Source: Globobulimina sp.
Lineage: Eukaryota > Foraminifera > Rotaliida
Direction of reading: 5' to 3'
NCBI GenBank assembly: GCA_003354225.1
Contig: PIVH01000661.1
Span: forward strand, 1-5,235
DNA: 5,235 nucleotides
Part shown: in pieces, positions 1 through 5,235 of the stretch
Position numbering within the stretch: position 1 is the stretch's first letter
How the letters are laid out: the number at the start of each line of letters is the position of its first letter
Translations under genes and position numbers: made by a program
The notes under the pieces: generated by a model
Database searches by the model: none
The model's input: the letters and a program-made list of their open reading frames with translations, nothing else
What the model was told of the DNA's origin: nothing

Positions 1-107
1 TTAAGAAACCCTTATTATTTAATTCAAATTATTTTGATAAAGATGAAGAAATTCTTGAAATGTATCCTGGATTTAATGAAACACGAATAATAATTTGTAA
101 AATTTAA
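1..107 (+). CDS. 3' end of an unidentified protein gene (partial)
   Basis: The reading frame starting at base 3 is open from the window edge and runs 34 codons to a TAA stop at 105-107. The peptide is mixed in composition, not simple AT-driven translation. It has an acidic stretch (DKDEEILEMYPGF) and ends NETRIIICKI. It is most likely the last exon of a gene lying mostly to the left of the window. I do not recognise the family and no domain is visible. Its last 35 bases overlap the far end of the minus-strand frame at 73-366, so the two cannot both be fully as drawn unless the genes overlap tail to tail. No clear AATAAA lies close downstream. The chance that this is a random open edge frame is real, because it is short. 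Confidence 0.45.
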   Translation, partial: KKPLLFNSNYFDKDEEILEMYPGFNETRIIICKI

Positions 108-553
108 ATAAGATGAAAAACAAAGTGACTTTTGAAAACACCAATTTTTGTATTTTCGTTTCTTGTTTTTTTGTCTCAAGCAACAATGCGATATTACCCA
201 TTAAAATGATATCTATTTCGTCCGGAAAATCGCAGTTTTTGTTTCCAATAAAATATCCGCAATATCTCTGCGTACCATCGCTAAATAAAAACGAATTTGC
301 ATATTTCATAGCATTTTTGCATGCGACATCACTTAATTTCCACTGTTTGCCTGCATGATGCAGGCACTGTTACATCGCGATCAACTAAATAAGATTAGAG
401 TATTTGAGATAATAAAAGAATAAGTTTTGTTATTTATGTACAATATATTTCCAATTCAATGATGCAATGTGTTCACTTTAACTCTTAATTGCTATTTGCT
501 ACTCGGTTCGAACTGATGAGATCGACTCTGTATTCATCGAACAGACAGTACAT
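73..553 (-). CDS. Candidate small two-exon gene, unknown function
   Basis: On the minus strand an ATG at 553-551 opens 17 sensible codons (MYCLFDEY...SSNR) that end at a possible GT donor (502-501, GTAGCA). A second open block reads from 366 to a TAA at 75-73. The base before it ends TAACAG, a credible acceptor matching the RGS-gene intron end. Joining 553..503 to 366..73 keeps the frame and gives 114 residues. Exon 2 has coding-like content in its first part: KQWKLSDVACKNAMKYAN, then SDGTQRYCGYFIGNKNCDFP, with several Cys and richer GC than the spacer around it. The last 25 or so residues look like AT-rich noncoding translation. A GGTAAT at about 210-205 could be a further donor, so the true 3' end is uncertain. 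No family recognised. An alternative in-frame acceptor (CAG at 345-343) would drop 8 residues. It could also be chance. Confidence 0.38.
342..370. repeat. Perfect 19-bp palindrome flanked by ACTGT direct repeats
   Basis: Bases 348-356 (TGCCTGCAT) are the exact reverse complement of 358-366 (ATGCAGGCA), with one base between. The palindrome is bracketed by the same five bases, ACTGT, at 342-346 and 366-370, the second sharing one base with the palindrome. A short palindrome between short direct repeats resembles a transposon footprint or a tiny insertion with a target-site duplication. It also coincides with the proposed exon 2 start on the minus strand, and the two ACAGT copies (minus strand) would form two acceptor sites 24 nt apart. 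Confidence 0.6.
367..502 (-). other. Candidate 136-nt intron of the small minus-strand gene
   Basis: Read on the minus strand it begins GTAGCA at 502 and ends TAACAG at 367. It is AT-rich and contains in-frame stops, in contrast to both flanking blocks. A CTAAT that could serve as branch point lies near the 3' end. The donor is not a strong consensus. The call rests on frame compatibility and on the match of the acceptor to the intron end at 4505. Confidence 0.33.
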
Positions 554-650
554 TTATAGTTCCTTTATAGTGTTTTTCATAAATTAAATAAAATCCGACA
601 AGTGTCAAATCACCAAATTAATTACATTAATGTTACACAATTGCAAAGTT

Positions 651-1937
651 CTAATAACATTCCTTATATTCAACATCTTTGCCATAATGTTTCGACATCA
701 ATTTCTCCAAATCACATTGCACCGGAATGTCAAAGGGAAAGCACAGATAATCCAACCAATAGATCTCACAAATATTCTCTACGTCTGCATCACTCAATTT
801 ATCCCTATCAATATTATATTTCATTAAACTCACATCCATCTCCATCCTCTCATTCCGACTCCTTTTCACATTCAACAGCTCCATCAACGCAGAAGCATTC
901 TGCTTTAACTTTCCATCCACAATCAAAGGTTCTACAATCTGCGGGAAATCATTCTCAAAATTTTTCAAATTCCCTATAAAATTAAATGGAATGTTTGTAC
1001 TCCAATTACTTCCCATTATAAACTTGGTTGAAGGAATCAAATGGGAATTTATATAATTCACTGCCAATATCCTCCTCATACCATCACCATTACCATCAAG
1101 TCCATGTTTTCTATGTCTTTTCCTCGCAAATAAATTGATGTGTTGTCTTTGTCGTAATTTATATTGTTGTATTTTCTTTCTTTTTCTCTCCAATTCCGAC
1201 AAATATTGATCAGACATACTGTCCAATATCGCATCAATCCATGCTCTCATAATCTCAATGCCACTCATTGCATCATAGTTATTTATCATTGGAATATCAC
1301 TCGTATCAATCTTGCCACCTTCAAAAGTGCTAAACATTCGAGTATGAGCCTCAAAGAATGCGGATAAAAATTTGTCCAATGGATCACGCACAAATGAGAA
1401 CAACGTTGCGTTTTTGTCCATAAATTCCAGTATTTTATTTTGCGAATATTTCGCATTTTTGTGTGTTGAATATTTGGCTATCTCATCTCCAGAGAGAATG
1501 TAATGGTTATCAATGGCTGTTAATTTGTTTAGATGTCCAGTGTTCATTAACGTATTTAATGAGCTTTGAATTGTGGTGCCTCCCGCTTTGAAGACGTGCA
1601 CATAAAATAATTGTTTGCTCACGAAAGCTTCGTAAGTCCAGGGATGTTTGCGGCGTTCTTTTGAATGAAAATCACAACGAAAATAATAGGGCGCCCAGTT
1701 GTGATCTGAAGGCTTGATATGCAGTAAACTGTGGGTGGAATCATTGCATTTTGGTGGCAGTATTGTGCGTTGCTTGATTTTGGATATGTAGAGTGTTGAA
1801 TTGTGAGTGTTGACTGGTGATTGAACAGTTTCTCTTTTTATATAAGAATGTAGATTGAGATATGCAATTCTAAAGCTGATGTAGAGGATCATGCAGCATA
1901 TTATATTGAATATAATTATTAGCTTTGAAGGAGCCAT
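651..1937 (-). CDS. Golgi-type carbohydrate sulfotransferase (Sulfotransfer_2-like), type II membrane protein
   Basis: A complete single-exon gene of 428 residues. The start is the ATG at 1937-1935 in a good context (GCC ATG G); the frame stays open for 12 codons upstream, to 1973, without another ATG. Residues 6-27 form a signal anchor, followed by a short stem. The enzyme family transfers sulfate from PAPS to sugar hydroxyls in the Golgi lumen. The 5'-phosphosulfate loop is at 113-122 (VHVFKAGGTT, Lys117). The 3'-phosphate motif is at 180-195 (FSFVRDPLDKF..., Arg184 and Ser192). Later family landmarks are HLIPSTKFI (299-307), FNFIGNLKNFENDF (318-331) and the C-terminal block around ENICEIYWLDYLCFPFD (387-403). 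There are N-glycosylation sequons at Asn46, 176, 311 and 347, and several lumenal Cys. A Lys/Arg/Gln-rich segment (about 245-286) interrupts the domain between the 3'-phosphate motif and the HLIP motif. The acceptor glycan cannot be told from sequence. The family call is strong; the exact subfamily is not. Confidence 0.88.
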   Translation of the reverse strand: MAPSKLIIIFNIICCMILYISFRIAYLNLHSYIKRETVQSPVNTHNSTLYISKIKQRTILPPKCNDSTHSLLHIKPSDHNWAPYYFRCDFHSKERRKHPWTYEAFVSKQLFYVHVFKAGGTTIQSSLNTLMNTGHLNKLTAIDNHYILSGDEIAKYSTHKNAKYSQNKILEFMDKNATLFSFVRDPLDKFLSAFFEAHTRMFSTFEGGKIDTSDIPMINNYDAMSGIEIMRAWIDAILDSMSDQYLSELERKRKKIQQYKLRQRQHINLFARKRHRKHGLDGNGDGMRRILAVNYINSHLIPSTKFIMGSNWSTNIPFNFIGNLKNFENDFPQIVEPLIVDGKLKQNASALMELLNVKRSRNERMEMDVSLMKYNIDRDKLSDADVENICEIYWLDYLCFPFDIPVQCDLEKLMSKHYGKDVEYKECY

Positions 1938-2063
1938 GGCAATAAACTGATCACTTCCAAAACCTACCAACACAAAAAGAATGTCGAATTACAAAGCTTT
2001 CTTTTTCCATTATTAAACGAACTGATTTTAGACCAAGATAATATTAAAGCAGAACATTGTTGT
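1938..2063. promoter_or_regulatory. Divergent spacer, probable shared promoter region
   Basis: This lies between the sulfotransferase ATG (minus) and the first codon shown for the four-helix protein (plus), so it should hold both 5' untranslated regions and both promoters. I see no convincing TATA box or initiator on either strand. A plus-strand stretch ending CTGATTTTAG at 2030 and another ending AAAGCAG at 2052 look like possible 3' splice sites. That would fit an upstream first exon for the plus-strand gene, whose frame is open back to 1929 but contains no ATG. Confidence 0.35.
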
Positions 2064-3023
2064 GTGGCTATTCTCACCACAAAAGCAGTATTACACACAT
2101 TTGAACTATTGTTGTTCCTGTTCTTTTATTTGGCGCTAACATATTCTGTAACATTCAAAATCGTGGTATTTGAAGACGAGACACATAAAATCATTGCATC
2201 ACATAATACATTCGCTCCAACAAATGTTATGGATATATACGAAATAACAGGCGAATCACAAACGTATAAAACGTTTTCAATGGTCATTTGTGTCATATTT
2301 CTGGGCATAATATCGGTGTTGAATATTGTATCATTATTTGCAATTTGTTGCAATTACATCACATCATCGCGCATTCATGGAGCAACTATCATATTTTATT
2401 TATTATACAGCATATTAGGATATGTTGCGAAATCTTACTTTATGGCATATTTTTTATTATTCGGTATATTATTGACCTGTTTCGCTGATTTTTGTGCTGG
2501 GTTTGCGCCTAAATCATGTCGAGTGACACAAGAGGCAATAAAAAAAAAGAAATACCCAATTTTGCAACGATTTAAAAAAAACCAAGTCAAAAAATATTTA
2601 TCACGAAATATATTTTACACCCATGATTGGTTCAAGGAAAAAAAATTCAAAAAAACCAAATGGGTAAAAAACATAAACGACACAATATCAGCCTATCAAG
2701 AAGCAGTGAAGGAACATGGGGTTATTACCAATTTACAATTTGTAATCAATGTAAATTTTCGAACATTTCTAAGGAAAATCAAAAATCATGATGCCAAATA
2801 TTTATCATTGCTAATTTTAACAGATGTTGTGGATGAAGCCGAAAAAGAACAGAAATATCGGACATGCATAAAATGGCTGAACTTGAAGTTCCAATTTGCG
2901 GACAATGTAAAGAGTAATGATTACGATTATGATTACATTGGGGGCGGGGAACTCATCGATTATCAACAACAAATATATCCGAAAAACGTGGAAACAGTAC
3001 AAAACATAGAAATGGCGACGTAG
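2064..3023 (+). CDS. Four-helix membrane protein of unknown family, both ends irregular
   Basis: An open frame of 319 codons, from a GTG at 2064 to TAG at 3021-3023, that I do not assign to a family. Counting from the GTG, hydrophobic helices lie at about 13-35, 71-96, 106-122 and 125-146. A strongly basic region follows (about 159-202, rich in Lys), then a soluble tail with mixed helix-like sequence and an Asp-Tyr repeat (DYDYDY, 286-291). The basic flank after helix 4 suggests the C-terminal half faces the cytosol. The first in-frame ATG is at 2229, after helix 1, so the drawn 5' end is only the first GTG and not a believable eukaryotic start. Either an upstream exon supplies the start, or the ATG has been lost. 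At the 3' end a 14-bp tandem duplication creates the TAG. A matching acidic tail continues in another frame to 3169. It may be a recently broken gene, a natural variant allele, or an assembly slip. Role unknown. Confidence 0.68.
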   Translation: MAILTTKAVLHTFELLLFLFFYLALTYSVTFKIVVFEDETHKIIASHNTFAPTNVMDIYEITGESQTYKTFSMVICVIFLGIISVLNIVSLFAICCNYITSSRIHGATIIFYLLYSILGYVAKSYFMAYFLLFGILLTCFADFCAGFAPKSCRVTQEAIKKKKYPILQRFKKNQVKKYLSRNIFYTHDWFKEKKFKKTKWVKNINDTISAYQEAVKEHGVITNLQFVINVNFRTFLRKIKNHDAKYLSLLILTDVVDEAEKEQKYRTCIKWLNLKFQFADNVKSNDYDYDYIGGGELIDYQQQIYPKNVETVQNIEMAT

Positions 3024-3034
3024 AAATGGCGATG
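3007..3034 (+). repeat. 14-bp tandem duplication that shifts the reading frame
   Basis: Bases 3007-3020 and 3021-3034 are two copies of TAGAAATGGCGAYG, differing at one position (C in the first, T in the second). Because 14 is not a multiple of three, the second copy brings its own TAG into frame and moves the following sequence from the frame used up to 3020 into the next one. Reading with a single copy would pass straight into the acidic tail. Confidence 0.85.
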
Positions 3035-3169
3035 TTAACACTTTCAGAAAATGAGTATAAATCTTGCGGTCAGGTAATTGATGATAACGATAACGATGAT
3101 GACGATGACTATGATGATGACGATGCTATTGACGAAATGGAAACTTTACTTAGCAATAAAAGTGAATAA
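3023..3169 (+). pseudogene. Displaced acidic C-terminal tail of the four-helix protein
   Basis: In the frame starting at 3023 an open stretch runs 48 codons to TAA at 3167-3169. It opens with EMAMLTLSENEYKSCGQ and contains an Asp/Asn block at 3080-3124 (12 Asp, 2 Asn and 1 Tyr in 15 codons). It ends ETLLSNKSE. The two other plus-strand frames are repeatedly stopped or low in sense here. An ATG at 3026 could start a short peptide, but continuity with the upstream gene through one copy of the 14-bp repeat is the simpler reading. The acidic tail would balance the Lys-rich segment of the parent protein. Confidence 0.6.
3080..3124 (+). repeat. GAY-type trinucleotide tract encoding Asp/Asn
   Basis: Fifteen triplets, nearly all GAT or GAC with two AAC and one TAT. 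GAT and GAC are mixed rather than uniform, so this is an aged or selected acidic tract rather than a clean microsatellite. It lies inside the displaced tail. Confidence 0.7.
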
Positions 3170-3170
3170 A
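3165..3170 (+). promoter_or_regulatory. Possible polyadenylation signal AATAAA overlapping the tail's stop
   Basis: AATAAA at 3165-3170 includes the TAA stop of the displaced tail (3167-3169). A long T-rich stretch begins within about 20 bases. This supports the transcript of the four-helix gene originally ending here, downstream of the acidic tail and not at 3023. In an AT-rich genome AATAAA is common by chance. Confidence 0.35.
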
Positions 3171-3434
3171 ACTTGAAACAAATTTTAACTCTTTCTATTA
3201 ATGTTTATATTGTATCTTTCCTTTTTTTTCAATGTACTATTTTATTATCTAACCCTTTTTTTTTTCTTTTTTTTTATGTTTTGTTTCAATATCTATTTTT
3301 TATTGCTTATTTTTAATTGTTTATCCCTTTCTTTTTCTTTATTGTTTTATTCCATTTATTTTTATCATTTATTACATCATTGTCTAAATTAAAAACAACA
3401 ATTCAGCACAAAACTTTACGGCGAGTCTGAAGCA
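3170..3434 (+). other. T-rich spacer upstream of the RGS receptor gene
   Basis: No credible gene. From about 3200 to 3380 the plus strand is dominated by T with scattered C, including T runs around 3222-3229, 3257-3266 and 3268-3276, while A and G are scarce. The open frame inside it is simple Phe/Leu translation of this tract. Near the right end, a TCTAAAT and then AATTCAG at 3400-3406 look like a branch point and 3' splice site, so an intron in the 5' untranslated region of the downstream gene is possible. The tract could also be a nucleosome-poor promoter element. Confidence 0.5.
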
Positions 3435-4950
3435 ATGAGTGGTAATAATCAAGACACAGCAAATACAGTTGGCATCGAAGCATTGTCTTTTATTCCATAT
3501 CTCTTTATAATCCCAATAACTATCTACTGTAATGTTCGATTATGGCAACACAAATCAGAAATGTTTGTGCAGAAACGTTCTGTATTTATTGTGTTTGGCT
3601 TAAATGCCTCAATGTTCGCTGTCATTATTTCAGGAATTAACTCTCAACTCGGCATTATATATCAAATTGGAATATTTCTCTCCCGAAACACACCAGTCGT
3701 AATGTCATGGACTGCTGTCTTATTTTTCCTCACCACACAAAATTGGCTAATATATTGGCGATATAATTGGCAATATTATGCACTGCAATTAAAATGGCAG
3801 AAATTAATTAATCCGAATATTGCAAATCAGCAAACCTATCAGAATAAATTTATTAAAAATAATCATAAATATGGACGCGTATCCTTTACAGCTAAAATAT
3901 GCGGCGCTTTTTTTGTGTTTATCACATCCAACAATGTATTATTTTACGTGTTGACAGAATTTGGCTATATTCTCTTGTCGCGTATCATTGGCACAGTTGG
4001 CATGTTGGGATTATTAATAATGGTAATCGCATATTTTGTGCTTGTTTGCAAAACCCCTCATTATGAAGATACTTATTTCATTCATTGGGAATCCAAGATT
4101 CAATCAAAAATGTTGTTAATGACTTGTGTTTCAACCTTGATCTTAGTTTGTATCGTTTTGTTGGTTGAAGTGCATGAAAAATCACAATTAATTTTATCTT
4201 CATTTCTTTTCCCAATGACAGCGGTTTCATTTTGTATTATGACCTATATTTCTACGATTGTTATAATTGGGAAAAATGCGAAAAATGCGACTGAGGAAGC
4301 AATGAATATGGGATTGGTGGGCAGCGACGGAATGAATACTCGAATAAAATTAGAGAGTGTGAGTGCCAACGTTAATATCAATACATTGATGATATTGGCA
4401 GATGAACAGAGTGTAAATTTGTTTATGCTGCATTTATCCAAAGAGTATGTACATATATATTTGTACGTATCATTGAAATTGTATACAATATACTATTTAT
4501 AACAGATATAGTATGGAATTGTTATTATCTGTCATCGAGATCTCACAATTTCAAGATTATTTATTAAGGAATGATGATGCAAATCAAATTGAAGACTATG
4601 TGCGAAATAAAATAAGAATATTAAATTTTGCATCAAATATACCGTTATCGCAAATAATTGAAAATGAGGATAATATTCAATTAAAAGCATGTAAGATTTA
4701 TAAAAAATATATTGAACATGACAGTGAATTTGAATTGAATATATCTTCGAGTTTAAGGGCGAAGATTTCAACATTGTTTCAACAATTTTTTGAATCTGAA
4801 ACAAATATTGATATTAATCGTTTATTGTTAGTATTTGAGGAGTGTAAGGATTGTATGCTGACATTATTGTTGTTTTCGTTGGCTAGATTTAAAAATACTG
4901 TCCAATTTGATCAAGTGAGACAAATTTTCAATGAGGAACTGCAACCATAG
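3435..4950 (+). CDS. Seven-transmembrane protein with C-terminal RGS domain (spliced)
   Basis: Exon 1 is 3435-4444 and exon 2 is 4506-4950; joined they give 484 residues. Hydrophobic helices lie at about 15-35, 49-67, 89-108, 152-173, 181-205, 225-244 and 253-277, so the N-terminus should be outside and the RGS part in the cytosol. The RGS domain spans about 318-466. Its first signature is FMLHLSKEYSMELLLSVIE (330-348, split by the intron). The central one is KACKIYKKYIEHDSEFELNI (397-416) and the end is LLLFSLARF (457-465). RGS domains speed GTP hydrolysis on G-alpha. Asn415 fits the family Asn near the catalytic Gln of G-alpha, whereas the usual Asn in the first signature (ENL-type) reads Leu342. 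The architecture matches plant AtRGS1 and fungal/protist 7TM-RGS proteins, which act as receptor-like brakes on G signalling. The ligand is unknown. The start ATG has a purine at -3 and precedes helix 1 by a short polar segment. Confidence 0.88.
4271..4288 (+). repeat. 9-bp in-frame tandem duplication
   Basis: GAAAAATGC is present twice in a row and encodes the KNAKNA part of the cytosolic linker between helix 7 and the RGS domain. It keeps the frame, so it is tolerated length variation. Confidence 0.6.
4445..4505 (+). other. 61-nt GT-AG intron inside the RGS domain
   Basis: It begins GTATGT and ends TATAACAG. Removal joins GA (4443-4444) to A (4506) to make Glu337, followed by YSMELLLS in frame. 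That restores the first RGS signature across the junction. If retained, translation would go through AT-rich residues to a TAA at 4500-4502, losing the RGS domain. Length 61 is not a multiple of three, so retention also shifts the frame. Confidence 0.9.
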
Positions 4951-5212
4951 ACATATAATACTATGCATGTACATATTTTGATTTGTACATTCTAAATATA
5001 TACACATACAAATGTACAGTTAACAATATAAGCCATTTAGAACAATTTTGTGTATAATTAAATATAACAGGAACTGCACTTTTGTTTATGTTTTGTTTTG
5101 CATATTTTCCTGTTATATTTTAATTATTTTTTTTCCGTTTTAGATAAAGTTTTGGATGTTTAAAAGTTTTTAACTCTACATACATCCAACCGACTTAACA
5201 GAATATACTACA
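4951..5212 (+). other. Spacer between the RGS gene and the next gene
   Basis: No supportable open frame on either strand. It should hold the 3' end of the RGS transcript and the promoter and 5' untranslated region of the gene at 5213. It contains TGTACAT-type short repeats at about 4969-5018, a 20-bp-arm inverted repeat (5054-5127), a T run (5127-5133) and a TAACAG at 5196-5201, 11 bases before the downstream ATG, that could be a 3' splice site. No canonical AATAAA was found just after the stop. Confidence 0.5.
5054..5127. repeat. Inverted repeat with 20/21-bp arms around a 33-nt centre
   Basis: The left arm 5054-5073 is the reverse complement of the right arm 5107-5127, apart from one extra T in the right arm. 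The centre (5074-5106) is T/G-rich on the plus strand. Transcribed from either strand it would form a long hairpin. It could be a transcript end structure, a small RNA precursor, or a very small inverted-repeat element. No target-site duplication is evident at the outer edges. Confidence 0.75.
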
Positions 5213-5235
5213 ATGGCAGGTTTAGACGCTCGTCA
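5213..5235 (+). CDS. 5' end of the next gene (partial)
   Basis: ATG at 5213-5215 in a good context (A at -3, G at +4) opens MAGLDAR and is cut by the window edge after 23 bases. The sequence here (GCAGGTTTAGACGCTCGT) is noticeably richer in G and C than the spacer before it, as expected on entering coding DNA. Too short to identify. Confidence 0.45.

Noticed and set aside
500-520. GGTTCGAAC resembling a tRNA T-loop
   Set aside because: No 5-bp T stem, anticodon arm or acceptor stem can be drawn on either strand.
517-550. CTGATGAG followed by TCGAAC, resembling a hammerhead ribozyme core
   Set aside because: No proper stem II closes between the two parts and the required GAAA is not present; flanking stems are absent.
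602-979. Plus-strand Ser/His-rich open frame
   Set aside because: It lies wholly opposite the conserved C-terminal half of the sulfotransferase and has simple low-complexity content; it is an antisense shadow.
1938-1973. Upstream extension of the sulfotransferase to a GTG at 1973
   Set aside because: GTG starts are not expected in nuclear genes; the ATG at 1937 has a good context and directly precedes the signal anchor.
3021-3073. Short GT-AG introns (about 28 or 53 nt) as an alternative explanation of the frame break
   Set aside because: Joining at either AG puts a stop in frame almost at once, whereas a 14-bp duplication explains the sequence exactly.
3201-3392. Plus-strand Phe/Leu-rich small frame that looks like a membrane peptide
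   Set aside because: It is direct translation of a T-rich tract with no other coding signs.
4969-5018. TGTACAT/ATGTACA repeats as a structured element
   Set aside because: The pairing is only about 8 bp in an AT-rich spacer; not distinguishable from chance.
1-5235. CRISPR arrays, insertion sequences, rRNA genes or other bacterial features
   Set aside because: No repeated spacer pattern, transposase motif, rRNA-like block or bacterial gene organisation is present.

Overview
This is an AT-rich protist-type nuclear DNA window. The eukaryotic signs are a short GT-AG intron inside a regulator-of-G-protein-signalling (RGS) domain, purine-rich (Kozak-like) contexts around several ATGs, no bacterial ribosome binding sites or operons, and a Golgi-type sulfotransferase with a signal anchor. 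The combination of a seven-helix RGS receptor, a type II sulfotransferase and Asp/Asn-rich low-complexity coding reminds me of rhizarian/foraminiferan genomes such as Reticulomyxa. That placement is an impression from memory, not something the sequence proves.

Layout, left to right. Bases 1-107 carry the last 34 codons of an unidentified plus-strand gene. Facing it on the minus strand is a possible small two-exon gene (exons about 553-503 and 366-73, 136-nt intron). A perfect 19-bp palindrome bracketed by a 5-bp direct repeat sits at its exon 2 boundary. Bases 651-1937 (minus) encode a complete 428-residue type II membrane sulfotransferase with both PAPS-binding motifs. A compact divergent spacer (1938-2063) leads to a plus-strand four-helix membrane protein of unknown family (2064-3023). 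That gene is odd at both ends: no in-frame ATG lies before its first membrane helix, and a 14-bp tandem duplication near the 3' end displaces an acidic Asp-rich tail (3023-3169) out of frame. A T-rich spacer (3170-3434) follows.

Bases 3435-4950 (plus) encode the best-defined gene, a 484-residue seven-transmembrane receptor-like protein with a C-terminal RGS domain. It appears as two separate open frames until a 61-nt intron (4445-4505) is removed. The last spacer (4951-5212) holds a roughly 20-bp-arm inverted repeat, and the next plus-strand gene begins at 5213 and runs off the window.

No shared pathway is evident. The RGS protein should act at the plasma or an internal membrane as a GTPase-accelerating protein for a G-alpha subunit. 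The sulfotransferase should act in the Golgi lumen on glycans. The four-helix protein has no assigned role.
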